A DNA stretch of 64,000 bases from Undaria pinnatifida (GCA_012845835.1 JABAKD010000020.1:19089146-19153145), one strand, 5' to 3'; counted from the first letter of the stretch, positions 23,874-34,083 are shown. Translations and numbers: made by a program. Notes: a model not told the origin generated them from the letters alone.

Positions 23874-24212
23874 TTTGTTTTATTTTTCCACACTTCTTCT
23901 ACTTTCCAGCTTCTGGACAAGCCGTGGTCACAGGTCACAGGTGTCGTCCGTTCTTCCCCCCGGTTCGTACTTGCCTTCAATTTTTATCGCGCATAGGGTT
24001 CAGCAATCCCATTGCTCGTCGATTTTTCATCGAGGAGTGTTGCTAATTCACGCTCTCGCGCTTTCCGCAAGTCAATTTGTGCACAAGAAAAAGTCCCTAC
24101 GAACTTGTACGAGAATGCACTCGGGGGACTCGAACTCACGAAACTGACATCTATAATAATACCAGGCTCGAGGATAATGTAACCTGATACGACACCGGGG
24201 CGACCGGTTTAA
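23874..24212 (-). mobile_element. tRNA-derived SINE, family 1, copy 2 (minus strand)
   Basis: On the minus strand it has the head GACCGGTCGCCCCGG-like start near 24212, a B box reading GAGTTCGAGTCCCC, the same body (GGAAAGCGCGAGAGCGTGA, GATGAAAAATCGACGAGCA) and an A-rich end. A small duplication (GGTCACAGGTCACAGGTG on the plus strand) distinguishes it. Its B box is closer to the tRNA consensus than that of copy 1. Confidence 0.8.
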
Positions 24213-24235
24213 TAAGCCACCAGGTATATTAGAAG

Positions 24236-24487
24236 CTGTCGTGTACCCAAAACGGCCCAGCACTCGACGAGATATCTGGTAACCGCGTGCTCCCACAGAT
24301 TGAAATCGGAAGAGATATCTGGTATCCGCGTGCTCCCGCAGAATTGAATCGAAAGAAGACCAGATACCTTGTCCAGTACTGCGCCGTTTCGGGCACAGCA
24401 CAACTTCCGGTTTCACAATTCTGCGGGAGCACGCCGATACCACATGTATATCTCGTCGAGTACTGGGGCGTTTTGGGCAGACGATAG
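24236..24487. mobile_element. Foldback element, GCGTGCTCCCGCAG family, long copy
   Basis: The left end CGTGTACCCAAAACGGCCCA and right end GGGGCGTTTTGGGCAGACGA are inverted matches, as are ATATCTGG..CCGCGTGCTCCC and the inverted GGGAGCACGCCGATACCA near 24426. The unit AGATATCTGGTATCCGCGTG is present twice on the left (24270 and 24311). No protein is encoded. Confidence 0.7.
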
Positions 24488-24720
24488 CTTCATTCAACAA
24501 TAATAGCTCTGTACCATGCCAAAAACGGCCGTTGCAGTTCCAGGATGATCCGGGGCGTGTGGCGAAAGCACAGCGCGGTGTCGTGTACAAGAGCTTATTA
24601 TTTATATCGCTGTCGTAAATAGCATTAAAATAACTACGAGGTACTCGTACTACTCTTTTTTTGTTATTATTATAATATAGAGAGCGCCTTTTCTGCAGAC
24701 TCTCCAAAAGATCGTCCCCT
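24488..24720. other. Unassigned intergenic DNA
   Basis: Nothing recognisable; a poly-T and ATTATTATAATA stretch lies near 24655-24680. Confidence 0.45.
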
Positions 24721-24721
24721 G

Positions 24722-24925
24722 CCTAGTGAGACGTGGGGCGTCCTGCTTGTCCCATTATCGTCACCTACATTATGGCCCATCTATGACGGCCTTGACGTCA
24801 ATGTGACGTCTACTGTCACGTGGTTTCACCTCAACCATGACATGGTTTCACGTCGAATCTATAAACTATCCTTCTACGGAGGGCACTCCCTTTTTACACA
24901 CGGCCTCCTTCGCACACTCGTAGTA
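24722..24925 (-). repeat. 250-bp dispersed repeat (GAGTGCCCTCCG family), copy 4, inverted and truncated
   Basis: The minus strand reads GTGTGCGAAGGAGGCCGTGT, then AAAAAGGGAGTGCCCTCCGT, and ends after GGACAAGCAGGACGCCCCAC. It lacks the 10-bp tract and the 3' end. Its upstream flank equals that of copy 2. Confidence 0.8.
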
Positions 24926-25124
24926 GTTGAGTTGTTCTTGTTTGACTTTCGTCACGAAGAGCCCTTCACAGCCAGCCGTGAGATACTCGTAGGGAAGGGT
25001 GGAACCTGACGAGAGTGGATGAGAAAAGGTGTGCACAACTCTGTTGTAACCTGGTTTACTGGTTTTTTATTTATTTATTTTGCATCCCATTTATTTATGA
25101 TCCTCGCACTATACTCGAGATCTC

Positions 25125-25330
25125 GTCCTCCCTCCCAGTAGTAGTAGTAGTAGTAACTCAGATCCGGGGTCACATATTATAGTGGGCCCTCCTCCCCACT
25201 CCCCACTACGTACGGTACGTGCCTTGATTTTGATCGCGAGATGAATTCAGCATACCAGGTACAACGTATTTATTTGATCTTCTTCCCTCGTCGACTCGCT
25301 GTTAAGATACTTCATTATTGGCAGACCTGC
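25125..25330 (-). repeat. Dispersed repeat (GACCCCGGATCTG family), copy 1
   Basis: The minus strand contains GTCGACGAGGGAAGAAG, TGCTGAATTCATCTCGCGAT, a G-rich segment and GTGACCCCGGATCTGAGTTA. Other copies lie at 29055-29145 (+) and 43830-43965 (+). Compared with the 43.8-kb copy, about 27 bp containing TACCTGGTA is present here and absent there. The end CTGCAGGTCTGCCAAT matches 30780-30800. Confidence 0.65.
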
Positions 25331-25434
25331 AGGGGGCACTCTGTGTCCCCCACCTTTAATTTAACATCGCGTCGAATTTTGTACGTACCCACGCTGCTAA
25401 TAGGCGCTCTGACCCAGTTAGTTAGTAGTTGATC

Positions 25435-25594
25435 CTTTTTTTTTTTTGCATTCCTACGAAAAATAGAGTTAAATCTCACCACGGTGGGAATCGATCTCAA
25501 TGACCAACGCTACTCGTAGTAGACCAAGGATATAATAATCGAGGGTAACCACTACCACCTGGTACTGGAAGAAGACCACCGGGGCGACCGTTAC
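25435..25594 (-). mobile_element. tRNA-derived SINE, family 2 (minus strand)
   Basis: The minus strand starts ACGGTCGCCCCGGTGGTCTT, the same head as family 1, and carries a B-box-like GAGATCGATTCCCACC about 85 bp on. It continues GTGGTGAGATTTAACTC and ends in ATTCCTACG-complement sequence plus about 14 A (a T run at 25435-25448 on the plus strand). It is shorter than family 1 and lacks its body. The wide A-to-B spacing could be an insertion. Confidence 0.6.
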
Positions 25595-25599
25595 TATTA

Positions 25600-26560
25600 A
25601 TACACACATCATGCTATTATGTCATGTGTGTGATCTAATCAACTAATAATGTAGTCTAGTATAGTCTAGTTAGTGGAGTAAACGCCATGAAGCCGGCACA
25701 CAGCTGCCTCCTATAAACAAGGTATCTTGGCCCACGAAAGAACGTTCTTCACCTCTACAAGAAGGCATGTGCTCCAGAACACTCGTCGTGTACTACGACC
25801 GGTAATTCGTGACGTTGCCTGAAGGCAGAGAGCGTCAAGCAGCAGCAGCACGATGGACCAGTAGTACTGTAGTAGGATGTGTGCAGCAAGGAGAAAAATA
25901 CATTATATTTATTTATTTGTTCATCATGTATGTGCTACTCTGGTCTGAAACGTAAAAAAAAAATCGTTTCGTATCTTCATATTAAAATTTTAACGGTCTT
26001 TACCTTTCCGTGCTATTATACGTTGTATCTAAACTGTTGCTGTTTGTTGATGTACCGGTATGTGCGTATGTGTCCATCATACCAGGTACTAGTCTCCATA
26101 TCGTCAGCCATCATGCATCACTGATCACACACATGTCACGTCGTTGTCCGTTGCCTGTGCTTGTTACTACACTGACTAATTATTTGGGTTCTCGCAAGCA
26201 ATTTTTATGAAAAATCGAAAAATGTCAGCTGTGAATACGAACGATTGAATGGATAAAACTCAACATTTGCAAGCCGCGTGGTACATTCATCAGATCTGTG
26301 TTTCATTTGTCCAACCAAATACGACCTCTGGTACAAGTACCTGTGGACACCTACTCTTCTCTCCTACGATCTACTCACAAACTCACTATGTCCTGGTGGT
26401 ATCTTCATCTTTTTTTACTGTATGATACGATGTGTTTGTGAATTAAACACAGCGTCACAAAATTTACAATTTGAAAACCGCTTAATGTCTGAATAGCCCG
26501 TGGAAGCAAACACAATTCAAATCTGGTCTCACGCAAACGCTCCGTTCATCCGCGTCTTAT
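25600..26560. other. Unassigned AT-rich intergenic DNA
   Basis: No gene is supported. A diverged 5' end of the CAGCTGTGA repeat family (GTCAGCTGTGAATACGAACG, then TTTGCAAGCCGCGTGGT) lies at about 26224-26285. Confidence 0.45.
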
Positions 26561-26563
26561 TAT

Positions 26564-26661
26564 TATGTCTGATTTCCGAGCTGCCACAGCCCACAGCTCA
26601 CAGCTCGCGTCCTATGTCTGATTTCCGAGCTGCCACAGCCCACAGCTCACAGCTCGCGACT
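26564..26661 (+). repeat. Tandem duplication, 49 bp x 2
   Basis: TATGTCTGATTTCCGAGCTG followed by CCACAGCCCACAGCTCACAG and CTCGCG occurs twice in tandem with no difference that I can see, suggesting a recent event. Confidence 0.9.
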
Positions 26662-26919
26662 GCCTCGGGACCAACCCAGGATCTGGTCCCAATGCTTGAG
26701 TCGACTATGATGATAACTAACTTGCTATCCGTACAGCAGTACTCTGTAACTTGATTTATCACTATTTTTTTCATGGATGCCCAGGCTGGCCAATCGCATC
26801 ATTCGCTCTCCTTCTCCATCCTCTGCGCACATATCTCAGATGCCAGACTGAATCACCTGTCGTTCTGCTGTACAAGTACGATGTACTTCTGCAAAATACA
26901 AAATGCAGCAGTGGGAGTC

Positions 26920-27070
26920 TCTCTATAGTGCTGGCTGAGTAGTGCTGGTTACCCGTTATAGTGCTCTGAGGGTAAATCGGCTCCCGTTTATACGGGACTA
27001 TTGGGAGTATTCGGAGTAGTGCTGGTTTTCTCTATAGTACCTGTGTTGCCAGCTGGCACATATATTTTTT
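26920..27070 (+). repeat. TATAGTGC repeat family, copy 1
   Basis: GTGCTGGCTGAGTAGTGCTGG, TTATAGTGCTCTG and TTGGGAGTATTCGGAGTAGT match the element at 60590-60720, which has TTGGGAGCATTCGGAGTAGT. It is related to the MITE-like element at 62918-63080. No ORF is conserved. Confidence 0.55.
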
Positions 27071-27401
27071 GCCTACCGCATCTGTTCCAGTTTTTCGAGG
27101 TTTTCAAACTTTTAAAGTTCTGCCCCGCCTGCAGTCGCTCTGCAGCTTCTGCAGCCCATTGCCATATCACCACAGCACCACCAGCACGAACTAGCGTATC
27201 CGCGTATATTCGTGCCCCGTTTAGGATAGGATATCTCGCGTGTGGCTACACGTGGTGTGGACGCTTGTCGCAAACTCCTTCCAAAGCACGCACCACGAGG
27301 AGCTTCGCGCAGCCGAAGGAAGCAGGGCAGCGACAACAAGGCAGCGTTATCGCGAAACAAAGGCAATAACAATAACAATCACGTGAGAGAAAGGAGGCTC
27401 C

Positions 27402-27707
27402 ATGGGTGTGGCCAGCTCGGCTGTGGCACGATGCGTCTGCTTTCGCCCTTGGAGCGACGCCGATAACGCGACCGACTCGGACATGAGCCAAAACAGCCAA
27501 GACCACATCATGGCGCCAAAAGGGGAGCCTGACATGGTACGAACACGAGCTGACTACGGCAGTATTGAAGGCTTGGTCCTCCGTCTTGCCGACTGCGCGG
27601 GTAGATTAGTCCAGAAAGTAGCAGCCAGAGGCACAGACAGCAGCAGCAGTGGCAGGAATGTTGCTTGTATTTCGCGAAAGGCGTGCAAACAAACCAAACT
27701 CGCATGA
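27402..27707 (+). CDS. Possible first exon or small protein with N-myristoylation-like start
   Basis: The 101-codon ORF starts MGVASSAVARCVCFRPW after GAGGCTCC. Gly2 with Ser6 fits the MGxxxS myristoylation pattern, and Cys11/Cys13 could be palmitoylated, as in small membrane-anchored signalling proteins. The rest is polar and Ser-rich (TDSSSSGRN) and ends KQTKLA. The upstream 60 bp are A/C-rich with AATAACAATAACAATCACG, like a 5' UTR. I recognise no domain. It could be the first exon of a longer gene or a chance frame. Confidence 0.3.
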   Translation: MGVASSAVARCVCFRPWSDADNATDSDMSQNSQDHIMAPKGEPDMVRTRADYGSIEGLVLRLADCAGRLVQKVAARGTDSSSSGRNVACISRKACKQTKLA

Positions 27708-27891
27708 TGTGTGTTGGTACCAAACTGCTACCGTTGCCAGAAGCTTCGAGGTGGAGACTTAGTATTAGAGCAGAATTCATCGCGGTCCCACAACTATACC
27801 ACTGCTGTACTCGTGGGGTAGGGTACACTCACAGCGAGTAAATCTCTCCCTGGAGGCACCCCCGCGAGCACTCCATCGGTCCTCTCTTTTA

Positions 27892-28170
27892 CTATTGATA
27901 CAACGAAATCTTGGTGGAAATTTTCAATGGTTTTGTTATTGGCGGCGGGTTTACGAAGCCGAGAACGTTGATGCAACCAGGAACAAACACACCGACGATC
28001 AGAGTATAAATGAGTGTTGACCGAAGTGCATTGCGCTGCTGGTGAGGCAAGAAAGGCTTGGTCGTGATAATCTCAAGTTTTGCTGCGCCGGACCTTCGCG
28101 TGTAGCAAATACCAGTAAAAAGTAAATACTGCAATATTGCAATACTGCCGCACCCACCCGTGCTTATCAT
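27892..28170 (-). CDS. Unidentified 92-codon ORF with one hydrophobic segment
   Basis: The minus-strand ORF contains RNALRSTLIYTLIVGVFVPG, whose second half could be a membrane segment, followed by a Pro-rich CINVLGFVNPPPITKP stretch. It has no match I recognise and no clear splice signals. It may be a chance frame. Confidence 0.15.
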   Translation of the reverse strand: MISTGGCGSIAILQYLLFTGICYTRRSGAAKLEIITTKPFLPHQQRNALRSTLIYTLIVGVFVPGCINVLGFVNPPPITKPLKISTKISLYQ

Positions 28171-28817
28171 GCGTGTCTTGAACGTTGACCAATAACTAGC
28201 CGTACTTGAATACTAGTCTGCTACTGCTGTAGAGGAGGGAAGCAAGGAGCCTGAGAAAAAACAGTACCAGGTAGAAAATGCGCAGAAACAATTGAAAAAG
28301 CTTTGAAGGAACGAAATTACCGGTTATTTTTGTAGAGTGTCCGTATGAGCACGGCATCATACGAGCGCGTGGCAATTGTAGGCATTGATGAAGCAGCAGC
28401 AGCAGTGTCGAAGCTTTTTTGCTTTTTTGTCAGGAGTCCGGTGCGTGCACGTCGCCCCGTCTCGAGTCCCGAAGGCACTCATTTATAGCACTATACTTGT
28501 AGATAGACTAAACAGATAGTAGCCAGCTAGCCACGTACCGCTGACCGAGCCAGCTCGCGTCCCCTCGGGCGCCAGCCCCCCCGCACCCCCGTGTAACTCT
28601 AATCCTTATATTCGCATTTTTACGACTAATACATCCAGTAGTATCTGTTTATAGTCTATACTCGTACTGCTGTCTAATGGTGTAGACCTGCAGTACTCAT
28701 GTCGTTGGGTATAATAGAAAGACAATACGTACATTCACACCTGACTGCTGGTCACTCGGTCCGGTGGTCTATTAATGATGGTCGAATGCTACTATTAATA
28801 TTAATATTAATATTAGA

Positions 28818-28856
28818 GCCTAACCCTAATCCTCACCCTAACCTTAACCTTAACTC
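28818..28856 (-). repeat. Interstitial telomere-like repeat (CCCTAA variants)
   Basis: CCTAACCCTAATCCTCACCC, followed by TAACCTTAACCTTAACTC, is a degenerate CCCTAA array beside an (ATTAAT)n stretch at 28794-28815. It is too short and internal to be a chromosome end. Confidence 0.75.
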
Positions 28857-29054
28857 TATCTTATATAATAATTTCAGATACTAATCTAGACCTCTCGTAA
28901 TGGCTACTTACTGCCTTGGGTGGGTCGGACTTTTGAATTTCTTTGGAAAATTAGAAACATCCATGGAATCAACTGCTGAGAGCGCCTACTATAAACTACT
29001 ACGGCTTGGTGTGCGCATTCGATGCGAGTCGGTAAGGGAAGGGCAGGAGTCTTG

Positions 29055-29145
29055 TCGCTATAAAAATGAAGGCGCGTACCGTGGTGGGGAGGGGGGAGAA
29101 GAGCCGCCGACGTTGTGACCCCGGATCTGGGTTACATCTAGGGAG
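29055..29145 (+). repeat. Dispersed repeat (GACCCCGGATCTG family), copy 2
   Basis: AATGAAGGCGCGTACCGTGG, a G-rich segment and GTGACCCCGGATCTGGGTTA match copies at 25.2 and 43.9 kb. Confidence 0.65.
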
Positions 29146-29434
29146 GAGAAATGACAGAAAAAGTGCGAAGATAATTCGTAAATGGGACGAAAAAACAAAT
29201 TAACTACTGCTGCTGCGGCTCATCGTCTGTTTTCTGCGGCCGAACTAACTCAAACTTGTAGCTGACGACGCATTTTTAAATATCACGTAATACTACAGCA
29301 GTATGTATTTTTTATTTAAACTTGAAAATACCCTAAAAAATACGCTGCGCACAGCTGTGAGATCGAGTTTTTTTTAACTGCAACCCTGTCTCTCTCATTG
29401 CAATTTTCTGTCAAACCAGCAGCCGGCTAGCTCC

Positions 29435-29617
29435 ATGACCCCCTCTTCAGAAGACAGCGCGCGCGGTTTCGATGCTACGTCTTCTGCGCAAAAAAAAATA
29501 CGAAGCGAAAAAGGCGGCAAGGTGCCCAAGGCAGACGTGCTCGGCGTTGGGACGCAGTCCGATCAACAGAGAGGAGGAGGGGGAGATAGGACACCTCTTT
29601 TGCCAACATCATCGTGA
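29435..29617 (+). CDS. Possible first exon, 60 codons, ending at a GTGAGT donor
   Basis: The ORF begins MTPSSEDSARGFDATSSAQK, is basic and polar and ends DRTPLLPTSS. It closes at TCATCGTGAGT, where GTGAGT (29613-29618) is a strong 5' splice site, so the apparent stop may be intronic. DRTPLL fits the DxxxLL dileucine sorting pattern. No downstream exon is identified and I recognise no family. Confidence 0.3.
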   Translation: MTPSSEDSARGFDATSSAQKKIRSEKGGKVPKADVLGVGTQSDQQRGGGGDRTPLLPTSS

Positions 29618-29718
29618 GTTTTCATGACGCAAGCGTGACAATAATCCATACCAGGTAGACCGAGAGGGGTGAATAACAAGTGCCTTGTGTGAGGTCGTGA
29701 GGTCACAGCAAGCAGTGT

Positions 29719-29910
29719 TTTGTTGACTCGCTTTGGCGAGAAGGCACTTTTCGGGAGACGTGCGTTGGCGGAGACCAAGTCGCAGTGTTTTGGTGGCTCG
29801 CTTTGGCGAGAAAGTAGTTTTGAGAGTCTTGCGTCGGTGGGAGCTAAATCACAGCTTTTTTCGTGGCTTGCTTTGGCCGTAAATCGGCTTCCGGGAATCT
29901 TTCATGCGTG
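29719..29910 (+). repeat. Tandem repeat, about 70 bp x 2.7
   Basis: Units begin TGTTTTG(T/G)TGACTCGCTTTG-like and continue GCGAGAA. The third copy is diverged (CGTGGCTTGCTTTGGCCG). The plus-strand ORF at 29720-29953 repeats with the DNA and is not separate evidence of coding. Confidence 0.8.
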
Positions 29911-29944
29911 CATGTTTAGTCGTTGTGCATTCACGACACTCGGC

Positions 29945-30300
29945 GCGACTTAAGTCACCAAATAGTTGCTAGTCGGACTAGTAGTTATTAATAGTCGTTT
30001 TACGGATTTGCCGTCTATCCGACTTATTGGGTTTCCATACTCGTAGGGAGTACTGTTTAATGCGGAGTGCGTTTTTTCCTTTTTTGGGAAGGCCCCCCTC
30101 GGCCGGGGGGGGGGGGGTGATTTGACGCTCTCCTGACTTAAGTCAGAGAAAAACTGAAGTCGGAAAGTCGACTGACCATCAGCTGGTTTCGCCGGCCAAC
30201 TTGCCAACTAAAGTCAATGAGTTGGCTCGCGGCACGTACCGGTCCGTTTTTAGTCGTGAAATCCTACCGACTCACAGCTGTCAATGAGTCGACTATGAAT
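29945..30300 (-). mobile_element. MITE-like element rich in GTCGG/CCGAC palindromes, copy 1
   Basis: It is an inverted match to 35255-35530. Shared words are CTCTCCTGACTTA, CCATCAGCTGGTTTCG, AACTTGCC(A/G)ACTA, TTTTTAGT and CCGACTCACAGCT. TTATTGGG..TCCATACTCGTAGG and GCGGAGTGCGTT match the far end of the other copy. Further pieces occur at 55330-55400 and 57025-57140. No protein is encoded. Confidence 0.7.
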
Positions 30301-30631
30301 AATATTTATGTTTAAAATAAGCCCTGTCGCAAATCTCAAGAGCTCTCCTCGTAATCCGCAGAAATATTTTGGGTGTGCAAACCACACCATCCATGTGAAA
30401 CCGAGCCAGAATTCCACGTCGTTTGGGAAGAAGACGTAATACAAGAAGTAATACCTGGCAATAACAAGAGAATGTAGCATCACCTGCGTGCTGCGATGGA
30501 TGGTTCAAAGTTTTGTGTTTAATGGTGTTTAATGGTGTTTGAAGGAACCAACCGCTATCTGGAAACTTGTACTGCACTTAGTACGATGACTACTGTCCTA
30601 TGACCACGGACTTGATCATGCGAGTTAATGT

Positions 30632-30703
30632 TAGAACAACAACAAACAACCTTTCTTTCGTGCTAGTTAGAACAACAACAAACAACCTTTCTTTCGTGCT
30701 GGA
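30632..30703 (+). repeat. Perfect tandem duplication, 36 bp x 2
   Basis: GTTAGAACAACAACAAACAA followed by CCTTTCTTTCGTGCTA/G occurs twice head to tail. Confidence 0.9.
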
Positions 30704-30749
30704 AGAATTGGAATTTTCGGTTTCGGGGCGGATGGACCAAGTATCTTGT

Positions 30750-30820
30750 GTAGGGTTATAGGGTGGGGACACAGGTTGCCCCCTGCAGGTCTGCCAATTG
30801 AGCAGGTCCTCGGAGAGCAC
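30750..30820 (+). repeat. Inverted partner of the CTGCAGGTCTGCC repeat near 25310-25360
   Basis: ACACAGGTTGCCCCCTGCAG followed by GTCTGCCAAT is the inverted match of ATTGGCAGACCTGCAGGGGG near 25317. Both lie next to a (T)GTGTCCCC(C)ACC segment. The shared core is about 45 bp. Confidence 0.7.
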
Positions 30821-31009
30821 TCACTTTCTTTTCCTTCGTAGAGACGTTGCTTTATTCGATTCCACCAGAGCCCCGGACAGCTTCTGAGATCGGAGGCACG
30901 TGCTTCCGATCTATTTCCTAACTCTCCCGAACATTAAACGCCAACCTTATCATACGAAACCCATCCAAATGATCTCGAATTCGGATAATTACAGGCCTTT
31001 TTGAGGCCG

Positions 31010-31140
31010 TATCTTAACACTAGCCCACCCTGATAAGTCGCATATGCAGAAATATGGGAGATTCGAGGAAACTCCGGTTCTACGAATTAGACCATGAGTC
31101 GAAGATGCGGCTCCTCAAAACCCACTCCCACACCTCTAAC
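31010..31140 (-). repeat. LTR-like block, diverged minus copy
   Basis: The minus strand reads TTAGAGGTGTGGGAGTGGGT, GAGCCGCATCTTCGACT and TCAGGGTGGGCTAG, in the same order as the blocks at 3201 and 23240. Confidence 0.5.
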
Positions 31141-31224
31141 CGTCTGGCTATGGAGCCAGGAACACGCGAAGAAAGGCAGTTGAAAGAAACTCAGACCCTA
31201 CAACAAGGCAAAACTCACCCATAA

Positions 31225-31460
31225 AAAAACCTGCCGCGTGCCGCCGGTGTGGCGGGGGGGGTAGAAAAGGTTCTAGAACCTGCCGCATGCCGCCGGTGTG
31301 GCGGGGGGGGGGCAGCAAAGGCTCTACGGCAAAGCAACCACAGAAAAGGTACTATGGCGAGGCGAGCCCTCGTCGATATGGAGGGGAACACAGGCGCTAA
31401 CACAAGGGAGAAGTCATGCGAAAAACCTCCCGCGGGCCATCGGCATGGCGGGGGGTTAGA
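31225..31460 (+). repeat. Short repeats around GCCGCCGGTGTGGCGGGGG
   Basis: AACCTGCCGC(G/A)TGCCGCCG followed by GTGTGGCGGGGGG occurs near 31228 and 31279, and AACCTCCCGCGGGCCATCGG followed by CATGGCGGGGGG near 31423. The units are G/C-rich and partly self-complementary. Confidence 0.7.
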
Positions 31461-31930
31461 CGAGGAAACGACAAATACCCGGGATAGAAGGTGGCAACAC
31501 CCACAGCCCCGCTAGGGGGGGAAGTGTTTAGTCGAAAAAAACAGAGTAGAACAAATACAACACACAAAACATAAAAAATGAGACACAGACCCGTCCATAG
31601 CCCTGTACCACGTGACGCGCGAACAGGGTACCCTGGTCGCCCCCCGGCTCTGGGCTAAGGAGGGCGTCGGCAGGGCGAAATTGAACAATGACGAAAAGGC
31701 TACAGCCCTGCGCCTCAGATAGCAGCGTTTTACCCGAACCCTGACCCGGCACTGAGCAGGGGGTTCGGCAGGACAGAAAGAAAAATAATGGAAGAACCGC
31801 CCCAAACTCCGTATTTTAACAGTTGACCAAAAACCGTCTAGGATCTTGAGGATGGTTGACAAGATCGCACTTACTACACGAATAGGACCAGCGGGCCGCA
31901 GGAATCATAGGAGCTAAGGAGTAATACTCG
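31461..31930. other. Unassigned intergenic DNA
   Basis: I see no supported gene. The 116-codon minus ORF (31512-31862) shows no domain. Confidence 0.45.
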
Positions 31931-31934
31931 TGTC

Positions 31935-32015
31935 TTTTTTTTTTTTCCTTTCCTTTTTTGCTTCCTTTTTTTTCATCTGCTTTTCTGTCTTCTTTTCTTT
32001 TCTTTTTTCCAATTG
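31935..32015 (+). repeat. Pyrimidine-rich (CTTTT)n tract
   Basis: About 80 bp of T and C with TTTTCTTTTC units, the strand-reversed analogue of the purine tract at 9577-9737. Confidence 0.8.
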
Positions 32016-33680
32016 ACTAGAGTCTGACACGCGTTTGCGTAGTGATAGGTACCATGTGTAATATATCGCAGGCACGTTGTAGTCTTTTTTGGGTGGCAAG
32101 CGGTGTAGTCGTTTTTGTCAGGCGTGAGTACGGTAAATAGTTGCCTGGTACGCCATCTAGTGGGTAGTAGATGCGACTAACCAAACATCCATCGTGCACG
32201 AGTTCTGTTCTAGCCCGCAAACGGTTTTTTCCTCCTTGGATTATAGATCTTTGTGAGCTGGACAACGGGTACGATTCGTTTTTGCTCCTGGGTATACTAA
32301 CAACTAAGAAATAGTACATGGCGTACGTGGCGAGGGGAGTGCCCCGGAGTTGAAAGCTGACGACGTCAGACATGAGCTGTGAGTATTAAACCCCAAAGTT
32401 TTTCTACTGCAGGTGTAGTTTTGATATTCACGTGGCTTACGTAGTCTCGTGGGCAGCACGTGTGACCAACGGGTCTATACCCGTAGTTCTCGGACAAGCT
32501 GTTTTATTGTCAAAACTTGCGTCACCCGGAACGGAATCGGGGTTTCACGTCCACTCTACCAGAGTGTCAGGGGCTACAATCACGCTTTTGGGACAGATAT
32601 AATGGAATTTTCTCTTTTTTGACAAATCCCACAAGAACATAGATACCCCCGAGGTGTTGCGACTCACCGGTGGAGGCTTGCCAAGGTGTTATGAGCTATT
32701 AATAGGGTCTTACCAAGGTGTTGCCACCTAGAGTCTAACCAAGCCCAGCATCCAACCATCAACGGTCAACCATCAGGTCTGGCTTCGGCTTCGGTTTCGG
32801 GTGATACGTATTTGACGTAAGCTACCACCCTTCGCTTGAATACCACTCCACCGCAGGAAACCATCCCCGGTGATAAAAACACAAACAAAATCGGTAAAAG
32901 ACCAGGTTTATCACCATAATTCCTTAGACACTACCCCTCTGGGCCGGGACGCCATACAAACGATACCAATAGTAATCTCACCAGGGGGGACTTACAAACG
33001 ATACACAAACGAATGTTACCAGGGTTCCACGCAAAAGCAGCTTCCGGCGCCACACGGAATGGAGAAAAAAACATTGAGGTGGGCCGAGCCCTTCCGCACG
33101 GGCGGCCCATGACCGTGGACATAAAACGTATGTGACCCGGCGACGCCTGCTGCCTCAACACGACCCTTTGGCACGTCTCAAGCCGTGAGTGGAGCTACGA
33201 TCGCATCTTCCTGACCACCCTGCTGCACGTACGCCTCAAGCTCCGAGAAGTGATATGAAAACCGATGCATGTTGCTACCACCCCCTCGTTGTCGCCCCCC
33301 CATGGTTTTTTCAGCTCAAGCCATATGCAAACATTGCGGGGGGTTATGTGCGCGATGCTATTACCCCCTTTGGTACCTACTTGCCTGAACCTTAAACGGC
33401 GCCAATTTTCCCGCCAGCGGTATCACCCTCATCTGCTGCCTGCTGGGTGGGTGTGCCACGTATACCATCTTAACCATCGTACTGCCATCACATCACCCCC
33501 GTTGGTATCACCCCCTCCCCCTGAGAAACCACCCCCCCCATGAAGAACAGAATTCGACAAAGTCGTGTTCCTTGTCACCGGGGTTCCTTAGATACCAGAT
33601 GACCACAGGGCACCACCGCGAGCGATGAAAAAAGCAAACGAGAAATGTTTATCCATCACCCGGGGCGAGGCCGGGATGCT
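32016..33680. other. Unassigned intergenic DNA
   Basis: C/A-rich sequence with scattered GGTATCACC / CACCCC words. I find no gene with splice signals or recognisable domains. A word shared with 35570 (GTGGGCAGCACGTGTGACCA here, GTGGGTAGCACATGTGACCA there) shows an old repeat. Confidence 0.45.
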
Positions 33681-33683
33681 TTC

Positions 33684-33914
33684 TTACGCCAAATAGCCAA
33701 ATACGGTAGTGTTTCGGGTCTGGTGATGATCCTTACACAGATGTTTGTGGAAAATTTTTCCACCTTCTGTGCCGTAAGCGCCCATCAGCTTTTCTTGGAC
33801 GCAATTTGAAGCTTTCTTCGTGTTTCCTCGCGGTGAGCTTCGCTGGTTCACCTCTCGGTCCACTACTTCCCCATCTTGCTCGCCGACCATGACTGGGCCG
33901 GGGGCGCCTGGCAT
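33684..33914 (-). CDS. Unidentified 76-codon minus-strand ORF
   Basis: The ORF ends KHLCKDHHQTRNTTVFGYLA after a charged middle. The Cys/His spacing (KHLCKDHH) might suggest a metal site, but one Cys is not enough for a family call. No splice sites are apparent. It may be a transposon remnant or chance. Confidence 0.15.
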   Translation of the reverse strand: MPGAPGPVMVGEQDGEVVDREVNQRSSPRGNTKKASNCVQEKLMGAYGTEGGKIFHKHLCKDHHQTRNTTVFGYLA

Positions 33915-34083
33915 TGGCTATCTTGTTGGCCCGCTTGTGTTACTGGATACCAGGTACCGGATAGTATGGTTGTTGGCTATAGGTTGTTGGTGCACAAAAA
34001 CGAGGACCAACGTTGGTGTTGGTGTCGTTTACGTTACGATACCGCTGTGACCTGTCACTCATAAATCACATGCCTGGTGCCTG

